Shown: piece by piece, positions 9,204-20,244 of the stretch | Numbering within the stretch: the first letter of the stretch is position 1 | Layout of the letters: the number at the start of each line of letters is the position of its first letter | Source: Labrys okinawensis | GTDB lineage: Bacteria > Pseudomonadota > Alphaproteobacteria > Rhizobiales > Labraceae | Direction of reading: 5' to 3' | NCBI RefSeq assembly: GCF_002982075.1 | Contig: NZ_PUEJ01000001.1 | Coordinates: forward strand, 434,001-498,000 | DNA: 64,000 nt | Notes under the pieces: generated by a model | Told to the model about the DNA's origin: nothing | What the model saw: the letters and a program-made list of their open reading frames with translations, nothing else | The model's database searches: none | Program-made: the position numbers and the translations under genes

Positions 9204-9836
9204 TCAGGCTTTTGAATCGATAATTCGACGTAATTTCTGAAGTTTGGTCTCGCGCGGTTCGTGCATGTCCAGCATACTGGCGAACTTGCCATTGGCGTCC
9301 ATCACATAGACGCCGGCGCTATGATCCATGGTGTACTCGCCGCCCTCCATCGGTACCTTGCGGGCGTAGGCGGCAAAGGCCTTCACCACGGCATCGGTAT
9401 CCGCCCGGCTGCCGCGCAAGGCGAGGATGCGCGCATCGAACGAGGCCATGTATTGCGCCAGAAGCTCCTGGCTGTCCCGTTCGGGATCGACGGTGACGAA
9501 GAGGACGTTGAAAGCATCCGCGGCGGGGCCGAGCGTGCCCATCAGCTCGGTGAGATCGGAGAGGGTGGTCGGGCAGACGTCGGGGCAATGGGTGAAGCCG
9601 AAAAAGGCAAGATAGGGCTTGCCGGCCAGACGCGCATTGTCGATCGTCTCTCCCTTGTGCGAGGTGAGCCGGAACGGGCCGCCGACCCTGGCCATGTCGA
9701 TGACGGGCCGGTCGGTCGCCGGCTTGGCAGCCTCGTCTTTCCAGCCTTGCGGCAGCACGGTATTCGCGGCGAGCAGGAGCGTGGCTCCGGCGACGGCGCT
9801 CCAAGCGGCGATGCGAATGATTTTCAGGACTGTCAT
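9204..9836 (-). CDS. SCO1/SenC family copper chaperone
   Basis: A 210-residue membrane-anchored thioredoxin-fold protein. One N-terminal hydrophobic segment (residues 5-28) precedes the SCO domain. The copper ligands are visible: Cys84 and Cys88 in FTHCPDVCPT and His172 in TMDHSAG. SCO proteins deliver copper to, or reduce the CuA site of, cytochrome c oxidase. The start overlaps the stop of the upstream LysR gene by 4 bp, so the two are translationally coupled, an uncommon arrangement for a LysR regulator. The DUF411 gene follows immediately. Confidence 0.9.
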   Translation of the reverse strand: MTVLKIIRIAAWSAVAGATLLLAANTVLPQGWKDEAAKPATDRPVIDMARVGGPFRLTSHKGETIDNARLAGKPYLAFFGFTHCPDVCPTTLSDLTELMGTLGPAADAFNVLFVTVDPERDSQELLAQYMASFDARILALRGSRADTDAVVKAFAAYARKVPMEGGEYTMDHSAGVYVMDANGKFASMLDMHEPRETKLQKLRRIIDSKA

Positions 9837-10828
9837 CGTGCCCCTGCCAATTCCAACGTCAATTCCGTTCGGCTCCTTTGTCTCGGTGCGGTCCCGGTCT
9901 CCTGTTCGAAGGCGCGGAGCGTATCGGCAACCTCGGTCCTGAACCAGGACGAAGCCGGATCCTGATCGAGGCGGGCCGACCAGACCATCGAGACGGCCGG
10001 CAGCGTGAGATCGAGCGGAGCGGGGCCCGCCGCCAGGCCGAAGCGCGGCCCGTAAAGCTGCGCCATGCGCGTTGGTATCGTCGTGATCGTCGGGGAGGCG
10101 GCTACCGTCGCCAGCACGCTCAGAAACTCGGACGATGCCGATACCACGTTGAGCTTGGCATCGATGGCGTCGAGGGCGGCTTCAAGGCAACCTTGCAGGC
10201 TGTCGGTCAGCGTGACCAGCGCATGTGGCAGCGCCAGATAATCGGTCAGGCTGATCGGCATGCCGATATCGAGCTGGCCAGGATTGAAGACGCAGCTCAA
10301 GGCCTGCTCGAACAGGAATTGCGCCTTGTGGCGCTGAGCGACGGCTTGGAAGCAGCCGACGGCAAGGTCCAGGGTGCCGTCATCCAGCAGGCGATGGACC
10401 TCGTCGCTTCCGGTCTGCCGGCTAAGCAGCCTCACGCCGGGTGCGGCGCGGCGAAGGCGTGCCGTGAGCTCGGGTATCAGCAAGAGTTCGACCTCGCTGG
10501 AGAAGCCAAGGCGGAACGTGCGCTCTTCGGTTGCCGGCTCGAAGATCGAGGGGGCATGGAGAGCAGCCTGAATCTGTGCCAGCGCGACGCGGATGGGTTC
10601 GGCCAGGGCGAAAGCATAGGCGGTTGGCTGCATCACAGTTCCCACGCGGACGAAGAGCTCGTCCTGCAGCAGCACGCGCAAGGTCGACAGGCTGTGGCTC
10701 ATCGCCGGCTGTCCAACCTTGAGACGGGTTGCCGCCCGCGTGACACTGCGCTCCTGCATCAGAGCATCGAAAGCCACCAGCAGGTTGAGGTCGAAGGAGC
10801 GAAGATCGAAATGGTTGATGCGCGACAT
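9833..10828 (-). CDS. LysR family transcriptional regulator (NodD/NahR-like branch)
   Basis: A 331-residue LysR-type regulator. The N-terminal winged helix is clear (FDLNLLVAFDALMQERSVTRAA then GQPAMSHSLSTLR), with the DELFVR wing typical of the NodD/NahR/LeuO branch, followed by a LysR substrate-binding domain. It is the first gene of a unit with SCO and DUF411, overlapping SCO by 4 bp. It is also divergent from the metallo-beta-lactamase-fold hydrolase gene, with a LysR-like inverted repeat in between. Targets could be either side; the effector is unknown. Confidence 0.88.
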   Translation of the reverse strand: MSRINHFDLRSFDLNLLVAFDALMQERSVTRAATRLKVGQPAMSHSLSTLRVLLQDELFVRVGTVMQPTAYAFALAEPIRVALAQIQAALHAPSIFEPATEERTFRLGFSSEVELLLIPELTARLRRAAPGVRLLSRQTGSDEVHRLLDDGTLDLAVGCFQAVAQRHKAQFLFEQALSCVFNPGQLDIGMPISLTDYLALPHALVTLTDSLQGCLEAALDAIDAKLNVVSASSEFLSVLATVAASPTITTIPTRMAQLYGPRFGLAAGPAPLDLTLPAVSMVWSARLDQDPASSWFRTEVADTLRAFEQETGTAPRQRSRTELTLELAGAR

Positions 10829-10834
10829 GAGCCG

Positions 10835-10860
10835 TATCGATTTCTAATATGATCTCGATA
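10835..10860. promoter_or_regulatory. Candidate LysR operator, inverted repeat
   Basis: TATCGA at 10835-10840 and its exact complement TCGATA at 10855-10860, separated by 14 bp. It begins 6 bp upstream of the LysR start codon, between the divergent LysR and hydrolase genes, where LysR proteins normally bind. No binding data; inferred from position and symmetry. Confidence 0.45.
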
Positions 10861-10927
10861 GAGCTAAATCCTGCACCGGACAATGCCTTTCTTCGAGACG
10901 GCAGACGTCAAGCATAGGGAGCAGGAT

Positions 10928-11863
10928 ATGGAACGCGCCTTCGGATCCTATCGGGTCGGTGCAGCCACCATCACCAAGATTCCGGAGTTGGCACTCGATG
11001 GGGTCGACCCCACCCTTCTCTATCCCGATTACGATTCCGCCGCCGGAGCCGACGAAGCCCGAAGGCTGGGACCGGGATCGGTCGATCGGCACACGGGGCT
11101 GTTGCGCCAGAGCATCCACGCCTGGCTGGTGACGACGCCCGATCGGGTCATCCTCGTCGACACGGGCTCCGGCAACGACAAGGAACGGCCGGGCCTGGCG
11201 GTACTGCATCATCTCAACGAGCCGTTTCTCGAGCGCCTGGAGGCGGCGGGCGTCAGGGCGGACGACGTCGATCTGGTCCTGCTGACCCACATTCATGCCG
11301 ATCATGTCGGATGGAATACGAGCTGGACGGGAGAGCATTGGGTCCCGACCTTTCCGAACGCCCGCCATGTCTTTTCCGCCCGTGAACGCGCCTATAACGC
11401 GGCGCTCGCCGCGGCGACGGGTTCGGACATGGATCTGCGGGCCGAAGCGGGCCTCGGTCCCATGGCGCGCCTGCCGCTACCCGGCGTCTACGAAGACAGC
11501 GTGGTTCCCATTGTCGAAGCTGGGCTCGCCCGCGAAATCACGGTGGATGGCTCGCAGGCGGAGGAGGGCTTCTTCTTCCTTCCCAGCCCCGGCCACAGTA
11601 TCGATCACGCCTCGATCGGCTTTCGCTCCGAAGGCGAATACGCCCTGTTCTGGGGCGATGTGCTGCATCATCCCCTCCAGATTACCAGGCCAGACTGGAA
11701 CTCGGCCTATTGCGAGTTTCCGCAGGCGGCCACGGCCTCGCGCCACTGGGCACTGAACCATGCCGCCGAGACCGGCGCCCTGGTACTGACCACGCATTTT
11801 GCAGAGACCTCCGCCGGCCGCGTCCGCCGCGACGGCAACGCCTTCAGCTGGCAATTCGTCTGA
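10928..11863 (+). CDS. Metallo-beta-lactamase-fold hydrolase
   Basis: A protein of 311 residues from ATG 10928. The metal-binding motif is LTHIHADHVGWN (H-x-H-x-DH), with further ligands in GHSIDHAS and THFAETS. The fold covers lactonases, glyoxalase II-like and sulfur-metabolism hydrolases; the spacing and HADHVGWN resemble AHL-lactonase/AttM-like relatives, but the substrate cannot be stated. GGGAG before ATG 10928 favours that start; the frame also contains ATG 10883, with a weaker site. It is followed after 14 bp by an alpha/beta hydrolase, so the two probably act on one small ester or lactone substrate, perhaps controlled by the divergent LysR. Confidence 0.8.
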   Translation: MERAFGSYRVGAATITKIPELALDGVDPTLLYPDYDSAAGADEARRLGPGSVDRHTGLLRQSIHAWLVTTPDRVILVDTGSGNDKERPGLAVLHHLNEPFLERLEAAGVRADDVDLVLLTHIHADHVGWNTSWTGEHWVPTFPNARHVFSARERAYNAALAAATGSDMDLRAEAGLGPMARLPLPGVYEDSVVPIVEAGLAREITVDGSQAEEGFFFLPSPGHSIDHASIGFRSEGEYALFWGDVLHHPLQITRPDWNSAYCEFPQAATASRHWALNHAAETGALVLTTHFAETSAGRVRRDGNAFSWQFV

Positions 11864-11877
11864 TCGAGGAACCTGTC

Positions 11878-12882
11878 ATGACTTCAACCGAAACCCCGTC
11901 GATACCGCACATCATTGTCCGGGCCCAGCTGATCGCGAGCGACACGCCCGGCGTCCAGCTGCAGCTCCTCAACAAGCGGCCGGACGGTATGAACACCTTC
12001 AGCCCCGAGCGAACCCTGGTGATGATGCACGGTGCGACGTTTTCATCGGCGAGCCTGTTCGACGTGCCCGTAGGCGAGGGATCGTTCATGGATGTATTGG
12101 CACGTGCGGGCTACGATGTCTGGGCCATCGATGCGCGCGGTTATGGTGGCTCCACCCGTCCGCCCGAGATGGAGCAGCCGCCCGAAGGCGGCGTTCCGCT
12201 GACGCCGGCCCTTACCGCGGCGCGGGATCTTGCCGCGGCGGTCGACTTCATCCGCCGCGAGCGTGGCATTGCGCGGCTCGGTGTGCTCGGCATGTCCTGG
12301 GGCGCGACAATTGCCGGCATCCTTGCCAGCCGGCCCGAAGCACCTGTCGAGAAATTGGTGCTGGTGACGCCCCTCTGGCTCTCGGAAAAGCCATTGCGCA
12401 TTGATGCGGGAGGGCCGCTGGGAGCCTATCGCCTGGTGAGCCCGCGGGCTTTCGAGGCAGGATGGCAAGCGCCGGCGCCCGAAGAGGCGAGGGGGACCCT
12501 GATTCCCAAGGGCTGGTTCGAGGCCTGGGAGAAGGCGACCCTGGCGACCGATGCGGGTTCGCCCATGCCGGGCACGATCAGAGCCCCTTCCGGTGCCGTG
12601 CAGGACGTGCGCGAGCATTGGACCGCTGGCAGGCCGCTCTACGATCCGGCCGGCATAAGCTGTCCGGTGCTCGTGATCGGTGCGGAGTGGGATGTCGACG
12701 TCCGGTTCGATATGGCGCATGACCTGTTCGCCCGTCTCACCAGAGCGCCTTACAAGCGGTTCGTCGAGATCGGGCAGGCAACGCACATGGTGCTCATGGA
12801 AAGAAACAGGGCGCAGGCTTTCGATACGGTGATCGGCTTCCTTAATGAAGGTTTCATGCAGGGTGATTATTTGGCTCGATAG
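11878..12882 (+). CDS. Alpha/beta hydrolase
   Basis: A 334-residue serine hydrolase of the alpha/beta fold. The oxyanion region is MMHGATFSS, the nucleophile elbow is GMSWGAT, the acid lies in VLVIGAEWDVDV and the catalytic His in GQATHMVLME. No signal peptide is present, so it is cytoplasmic. The start ATG 11878 follows the stop of the metallo-hydrolase gene by 14 bp with a GAGGAA site, indicating co-transcription. The substrate is not predictable from sequence. Confidence 0.85.
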   Translation: MTSTETPSIPHIIVRAQLIASDTPGVQLQLLNKRPDGMNTFSPERTLVMMHGATFSSASLFDVPVGEGSFMDVLARAGYDVWAIDARGYGGSTRPPEMEQPPEGGVPLTPALTAARDLAAAVDFIRRERGIARLGVLGMSWGATIAGILASRPEAPVEKLVLVTPLWLSEKPLRIDAGGPLGAYRLVSPRAFEAGWQAPAPEEARGTLIPKGWFEAWEKATLATDAGSPMPGTIRAPSGAVQDVREHWTAGRPLYDPAGISCPVLVIGAEWDVDVRFDMAHDLFARLTRAPYKRFVEIGQATHMVLMERNRAQAFDTVIGFLNEGFMQGDYLAR

Positions 12883-12975
12883 CAGGAGCGCGTTCGCACA
12901 TGCCGAGCCTTGACGGCTCCGGGGGTGTGGGGCGAGCCCTCGGGATCGATGGCCCAAGGAAAGAAAGGCACGAGG

Positions 12976-13773
12976 ATGCGCGCGATCGGCTGGCGCAGAA
13001 GCGTGATGGCTCTCGCCATCGCCGCCGCACTGGCCGGCCTCGCCCTGTTCTTCTTCCTCGCAAGGTTTCTCGATCCCGATGCCCTTTGGAAGGTCGTCAA
13101 TGGACAATGTGTGCCGGAACAACAGCAGCAGGCCGAGCTCAAGCATTGCGCCGAGGTCGACCTCAGCAAGGGCGTCGATCGTGGCTTTGCCGTCCTCAAG
13201 GACAATGCTCCGACAAAGCCCTACAATTACCTGCTCATCCCGACGAAACGCATCACCGGGATCGAGGACGGAGCCCTGCTGGCGCCCGATGCGGAGAACT
13301 ATTTCGAGCATGGCTGGGCCGCGCGCTCCTATCTCGGCGCGATCCTCAGGCGCGACCTCGATTGGAGCATGGTCGCACTGGCCGTGAATTCGGCGAAAGA
13401 CAGATCCCAGAACCAGCTTCATATCCATGTCGGCTGTGTCAGGCCGGACGTTCGCAAAGCTCTGGAGGACAGCGAAGCGCAGCTTTCGGAAGGCTGGTCG
13501 CCCTTGGCGCTGCCGCCACCCGATCCATCCTATTTCGGTCTCAAGCTGGCGCGGGACGGTCTCTCCGGCTTCAACCCGTTCCATAAGCTCGCCGATGACA
13601 TTCCCGGCGCCAGGACAGCGATGGGCCTTTACACCATCGTCGTGGTCGGTGCGGTCTTCAAGGACGGGAGCAAGGGCTTTTATATACTCAGCCGACGCCG
13701 GGAGGACGGCTCGCCGGCTCACGGCGAGGATCTGATCGATACGACCTGCCTGCTGGCCAAGCCGTCGCGATAG
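12976..13773 (+). CDS. cdh: CDP-diacylglycerol diphosphatase
   Basis: A 265-residue membrane-anchored Cdh protein. The N-terminal hydrophobic helix (residues 8-29) anchors it. The catalytic HIT-like motif is NQLHIHVGCVRPDVR, preceded by the characteristic KPYNYLLIPTKRITGIE block. Cdh hydrolyses CDP-diacylglycerol to CMP and phosphatidate. I chose ATG 12976 because GAGG is directly upstream and the anchor begins there; ATG 12910 and 12949 are also in frame. It lies about 90 bp after the alpha/beta hydrolase, possibly with its own promoter. Confidence 0.9.
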   Translation: MRAIGWRRSVMALAIAAALAGLALFFFLARFLDPDALWKVVNGQCVPEQQQQAELKHCAEVDLSKGVDRGFAVLKDNAPTKPYNYLLIPTKRITGIEDGALLAPDAENYFEHGWAARSYLGAILRRDLDWSMVALAVNSAKDRSQNQLHIHVGCVRPDVRKALEDSEAQLSEGWSPLALPPPDPSYFGLKLARDGLSGFNPFHKLADDIPGARTAMGLYTIVVVGAVFKDGSKGFYILSRRREDGSPAHGEDLIDTTCLLAKPSR

Positions 13774-13874
13774 ACCGGCTGGGAGCAGAGCCCGACCGCT
13801 GCTACGATGCAGCGCGATGAGGCCGAGAGGATTGAACGGGAACGGGCCGGTGCGGTGCGGTAAGGCTCGTCGGG

Positions 13875-14025
13875 CATTCCGAAGACGTGCTCGGCAAAGA
13901 CCTCGGGCTGGCCGAACCTCAGCGTGCGGTCGTCTTTGATCGCCTTGCCGCGCGCCAGGATACGTTCGCCCGCCGGCAGGGCCAGGAGATCGATCTTGAA
14001 TTCGGCCGTGATAATGCTCCGAGCG
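13875..14025 (-). pseudogene. Remnant of a PaaI/hotdog-fold thioesterase
   Basis: Reading the minus strand from about 14016 to 13880 gives ITAEFKIDLLALPAGERI, then ARGKAIKDDRTLRFGQ and PEVFAEHVFG. This matches the C-terminal half of PaaI-type hotdog thioesterases (a [VI]T-x-E-[FY]KI-x-[FL]LAPA-GER block, then ARG-x-V-x-x-x-GRTL and the VFA strand). The same frame has neither a start codon with the N-terminal half nor the normal C-terminus, so only about 45 codons survive. The surrounding 13774-14493 stretch (720 bp) holds no intact gene and also contains a palindromic element near 14189-14234. Confidence 0.5.
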
Positions 14026-14493
14026 CAGGCATGCGGGCCTCGACCTGCGCAATGTCCGGTTCCGGCACAGGACTGCCCTTCGATTTCGAAGCGGCATTGG
14101 TCGTGGCGCGAAATGCCGCGGTACTACGGTATACGAGAGCCAAGTGTGGTTTCTTCGAACCGTACTTCTTCCAACTCTATGTTTCAACGCGCCTTTGCGA
14201 TTGGCAGTTCCTCTCTAATCGCCAAATACTTCGCCGAATAAGCCGCCTATGCGTCTATAAAATCATCGGGGGAAGAACGGTTCCGGTCGATCGCAGGTCT
14301 CGCTTCCCAAAATGTCTTGGACTCTACGTCGAACGGACTGCCGAGGATAATAAGACGCATTGAAATCACTTGGTTTTCTTGAGATAATGCAGGCAGTGCG
14401 AAGAACGCCCGGCTGAGGATGTTCTCAAGCAGCGCACGGTGGTCCTCAAGGGCGTTTGAGCCAAGCTCATCGTAGCCTGAGAGGAGGCGCGTT

Positions 14494-14868
14494 ATGGCAA
14501 CATTCAAAGTCATGGGGCCCTTGGGGCTCTTGCAGCACCGACGCTGGGAGGACATCGCCTCGATGATCCTCGGCGTCGCAATCATCATATCCCCGCTATG
14601 GCTCGGCATCACCGAAACGCCGACCGTGATGCTGGTCACAGCCCTGATCGGCGCGGCCGTCGTAGCGCTCGCCAGCCTGGAGGTGGTATTCCTGCGACGC
14701 TGGGAGGAAATCCTGGCGCTCGCCTGCGGCGTGTGGCTGGCAATACAGCCCTTCGTGTTCGGCTATGATCCTCCGTTGCGCAACTGGCACATCGTGCTTG
14801 GCGCGCTCGTGGCGATCCTGGCGATCCTGGAACTCTGGCAGGACCGCAATCGCGACATGTCGGCCTAG
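14494..14868 (+). CDS. SPW-repeat membrane protein
   Basis: A 124-residue integral membrane protein with four predicted helices arranged as two similar halves. The first half contains RRWEDIASMILGVAII then SPLWLG; the second RRWEEILALACGVWLA then QPFVFGY. This is the SPW repeat pattern, where each half starts with RRWE/D. The internal duplication is plain by eye. Function is unknown; family members are small inner-membrane proteins found in many Alphaproteobacteria and actinomycetes. It stands alone, with about 200 bp to the next gene. Confidence 0.85.
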   Translation: MATFKVMGPLGLLQHRRWEDIASMILGVAIIISPLWLGITETPTVMLVTALIGAAVVALASLEVVFLRRWEEILALACGVWLAIQPFVFGYDPPLRNWHIVLGALVAILAILELWQDRNRDMSA

Positions 14869-15079
14869 GTGCGTGACCGCATGGATGTGGCCAGGCCTTT
14901 CGCCAGGCCTGGCCTGCTCACCAGGCAGCCCCCGGCCAGAAGCCGGTCATGGCCCGATCCTATCCAGCAAATCGAGGAGGGCGCTATACGGCGCGAACCG
15001 CCGGTCGGACACGCTTGGCGGCGGATCCAATTGCTGTAGTGTCTCCGCTCCGGATGCGAGTCGCGCCAGAAGGGAAGAG

Positions 15080-16246
15080 ATGATGACTGCCTTGTTGCCG
15101 AACGTGGATCCCGACGGTCTCCTCGAATACTCGGTGGTCTTTACCGATCGCGCGCTCAACCACATGTCGCAGGTCTTCCAAGGTGTCATGCGGGACATCT
15201 CGCAAACGTTGCGCCGCGTCTACGGCGTGGAAGAAGCAGGGGGCGTGGCCCTGGTGCCCGGCGGCGGCACCTATGCGATGGAGGCGGTGGCACGCCAGCT
15301 CGCCCAGGACAAGAAGGTGCTGGTCATCCGCAATGGCTGGTTCTCCTATCGCTGGACGCAGATATTCGAGATGGGCGCCATCCCCACCGAAAGCATCGTG
15401 TTGAAGGCGCGCCAGACGCAGGCGGAATCGGGCGCGCGCCAGCAACCCTTCCAGCCCGTGCCGATCGAGGAGGCTGTGGCCGTCATCGAAGCGGAACGCC
15501 CGGCTATCGTCTTCGCGCCCCATGTGGAGACCGCCTCCGGCATCATGCTGCCGGACGGGTATTTGAAGGCAATCGCCGATGCGGCGCACAGGGTCGGGGC
15601 GCTCTTCGTCCTCGACTGCATCGCTTCGGGCTGTGTCTGGGTCGACATGAAAGAGATCGGCGTCGACGTGCTGATCTCGGCGCCGCAGAAGGGATGGAGC
15701 GCCTCTCCCTGCAGCGGCATCGTCATGCTGAGCGAAGCCGCTAAAGCGCAGGTGAAAGCCAGCACCAGCTCGTCCTTCGCCTGCGACTTGAAGAAGTGGC
15801 TGGAGATCATGGAGGCCTATGAGAAGGGTGGCCATGCCTATCATGCCACCTTGCCGACCGATGCCTTGCGCGGGTTCCGCGACGCCGTGCTGGAAACCGA
15901 GGCGAGGGGCTTCGAGAAGGTGAAGGCGGCGCAGCTCGAACTCGGGGCTCGCGTGCGCCAGCTCTTCGCCCAGCGCGGTTTTGCCAGCGTTGCCGCGCCG
16001 GGCTTCGGAGCACCCGGCGTCGTGGTCTGCTACACCGACGACCCCGGTATCAAGTCTGGTGCCAAATTCGTTGCGGTCGGCGTGCAGGCGGCCGCCGGCG
16101 TCCCTCTCATGTGCGACGAGCCCGCCGATTTCCAGACCTTCCGTATCGGCCTTTTCGGCCTCGACAAGCTCGCCGACATCCACCGCACAGTGGGCAATCT
16201 CGAACGGGCGCTGGGCGAGGTCGTGGGCACCGCGAACATCCGGTAG
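15080..16246 (+). CDS. Class V aminotransferase (alanine-glyoxylate aminotransferase-like)
   Basis: A 388-residue PLP enzyme of fold type I, class V. The cofactor lysine is in ISAPQKGWSASPC, the aspartate contacting the pyridine ring in FVLDCIASG, and the glycine-rich phosphate-binding part in ALVPGGGTYAME. Class V members nearby in sequence use glyoxylate, alanine or serine, so this is probably a glyoxylate- or pyruvate-linked transaminase. The start ATG 15080 has AGGGAAG upstream; a second ATG follows directly. The gene ends 44 bp from the oxyR stop (convergent). The nearby ppc and glyA hint at glycine/serine metabolism, but an operon link is not visible. Confidence 0.8.
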   Translation: MMTALLPNVDPDGLLEYSVVFTDRALNHMSQVFQGVMRDISQTLRRVYGVEEAGGVALVPGGGTYAMEAVARQLAQDKKVLVIRNGWFSYRWTQIFEMGAIPTESIVLKARQTQAESGARQQPFQPVPIEEAVAVIEAERPAIVFAPHVETASGIMLPDGYLKAIADAAHRVGALFVLDCIASGCVWVDMKEIGVDVLISAPQKGWSASPCSGIVMLSEAAKAQVKASTSSSFACDLKKWLEIMEAYEKGGHAYHATLPTDALRGFRDAVLETEARGFEKVKAAQLELGARVRQLFAQRGFASVAAPGFGAPGVVVCYTDDPGIKSGAKFVAVGVQAAAGVPLMCDEPADFQTFRIGLFGLDKLADIHRTVGNLERALGEVVGTANIR

Positions 16247-16289
16247 CCGCCAGGCGGGATTGCCTGCGGCGATCTGTCTCTCGAGGAGA

Positions 16290-17249
16290 TCACGGCGACC
16301 GGTGAACGGCGGCAGGCGCGTGCTGAAAGTCGGGCAACTGCTGGCCGCAGCGGCCTCTCAAGAGATCGGCCGCATCCCGGACCACTTTCGAGATCTCGAG
16401 GAGTTGTTTGACGAGGGGGCTGGTCTTGCGCCAGATCATACCGATGGTGCGCGAGGGCTGGGGATCGGCGAAACGGGCGATGGAAACCTGCGCCGAGCGC
16501 GTTTCCATCGGCACGGCCATTTCCGGGATCAGGGTGACCCCGATGCCCGCCCCGACCATCTGCACGAGGGTCGACAGGGAGCTGCCGTCCAGCAATTCGC
16601 GCGTCCGCAGGGAGGGAACATTGCAGAAGGCCAGGGCCTGATCGCGGAAGCAATGGCCTTCCTCCAGCAGGAGCAGCCGCATTTCGCTGAGCATCTCCCG
16701 GTTCGGCACAGGCTTTCCCTCCTCTTCGCTCGGCCGCACCAGCACGAAGCTTTCGGTGAACAGGGCGACCTCGTTGAAGGAAGGTTCCGATACCGGCAGG
16801 GCGACGATGGCGGTGTCGAGGCGGCCGTCGATGAGCTCCTGGATCAGCCTGGGGGTCACGGTTTCGCGCACATGAATGTCTAGGCCCTCATGCGAGCGGG
16901 CGAGGTTGCCGATGAGGGTCGGCAGCAGATAGGGGGCAACGGTGGGAATGACGCCGATGCGCAGCGGCCCGACCAGTTGATCCTGCCAGGCCTGCGCCAA
17001 ATCTCCCAACGCCTCGACCGCCCGCAGTATGTCGCGGGCCCGTGTGGCGAACTCGGTGCCGAAACTGGTGAGCCGGATCTGACGGGCGCCTCTTTCGAAC
17101 AGGGCCAGGCCCAGGCCTTCTTCCAACTCCTTGATCTGCATCGACAGGGCCGGCTGGGAAATCGCGCAGGCATCCGCCGCCCGGCCGAAATGGCTGTGCC
17201 GGACCAGGGCCTCGACATAGCGCAGCTGCCGCAACGTCAGATTCTTCAT
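16290..17249 (-). CDS. oxyR: OxyR-type hydrogen peroxide-responsive LysR regulator
   Basis: A 319-residue LysR regulator. The winged helix is at the N-terminus (TLRQLRYVEALVRHSHFGRA). The two redox cysteines of OxyR are conserved: Cys200 and Cys209 in EEGHCFRDQALAFC, with the same nine-residue spacing as E. coli Cys199/Cys208. It is divergent from katG, the classical target. I am confident of the OxyR call because both the disulfide pair and the neighbour agree. Confidence 0.93.
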   Translation of the reverse strand: MKNLTLRQLRYVEALVRHSHFGRAADACAISQPALSMQIKELEEGLGLALFERGARQIRLTSFGTEFATRARDILRAVEALGDLAQAWQDQLVGPLRIGVIPTVAPYLLPTLIGNLARSHEGLDIHVRETVTPRLIQELIDGRLDTAIVALPVSEPSFNEVALFTESFVLVRPSEEEGKPVPNREMLSEMRLLLLEEGHCFRDQALAFCNVPSLRTRELLDGSSLSTLVQMVGAGIGVTLIPEMAVPMETRSAQVSIARFADPQPSRTIGMIWRKTSPLVKQLLEISKVVRDAADLLRGRCGQQLPDFQHAPAAVHRSP

Positions 17250-19783
<2,534 letters not shown>

Positions 19784-19831
19784 CCTTCGGGTAAGGCGTT
19801 CGATACTGCGGATATCGCAGGTTTCAATGAG

Positions 19832-19865
19832 GCGGGGGCGGCGTTGGCCGCCCCCGCTTTCTTTT
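19832..19865 (+). terminator. Rho-independent terminator of katG
   Basis: A perfect 11-bp stem (GCGGGGGCGGC at 19832-19842 with GCCGCCCCCGC at 19847-19857), loop GTTG, followed by TTTCTTTT. It is 49 bp after the katG stop. Confidence 0.92.
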
Positions 19866-20126
19866 GCGAGATTGCCGCCTCGCATCCTCCGCCCCGCCAC
19901 CTCCTGACAAGGAGTGGCGGCTCGTCATGGCTCGGCAGGGCAATTGGCGTCATCCGGGCGGCCAGTCTTTCCACCACCCGAACGAACAGGATTTCTACCC
20001 GTCCGGGCGTTTCCAACCGCGGCAAAACGCGGTCTGCTAAGCCAACCAGAAATCCCCAGAACGAAGCATTCGGGGGAAACGGGCGAAAGGCCGGTCTCGG
20101 CCTCAGCCTGCAGGATCATGGCTAGA

Positions 20127-20169
20127 GCGTTTCGCGATTGGAGGGAATTACCTCGAATCGCAAAGACGC
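20127..20169. repeat. Imperfect palindromic intergenic element
   Basis: GCGTTTCGCGATT at 20127-20139 pairs imperfectly with AATCGCAAAGACGC at 20156-20169. A diverged relative with the same GCGATT...AATCGC core lies near 14189-14234. Such 40-50 bp palindromes recur between genes in some Hyphomicrobiales chromosomes. It sits 75 bp before the ppc start in an otherwise gene-free 340 bp. Confidence 0.5.
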
Positions 20170-20244
20170 ATCGAAACAAAGAATTGGAGCAACAAGCGGT
20201 CAAACTTGAACGCGTTTGGCTCTGGCGAACGGGGGGGACGCGCC

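Noticed and set aside
12043..14187. A 714-codon minus-strand open frame
   Set aside because: It is antisense to the alpha/beta hydrolase and cdh genes, arginine-rich and without recognisable motifs. Only a short segment near 13880-14016, in a different frame, looks like real protein.
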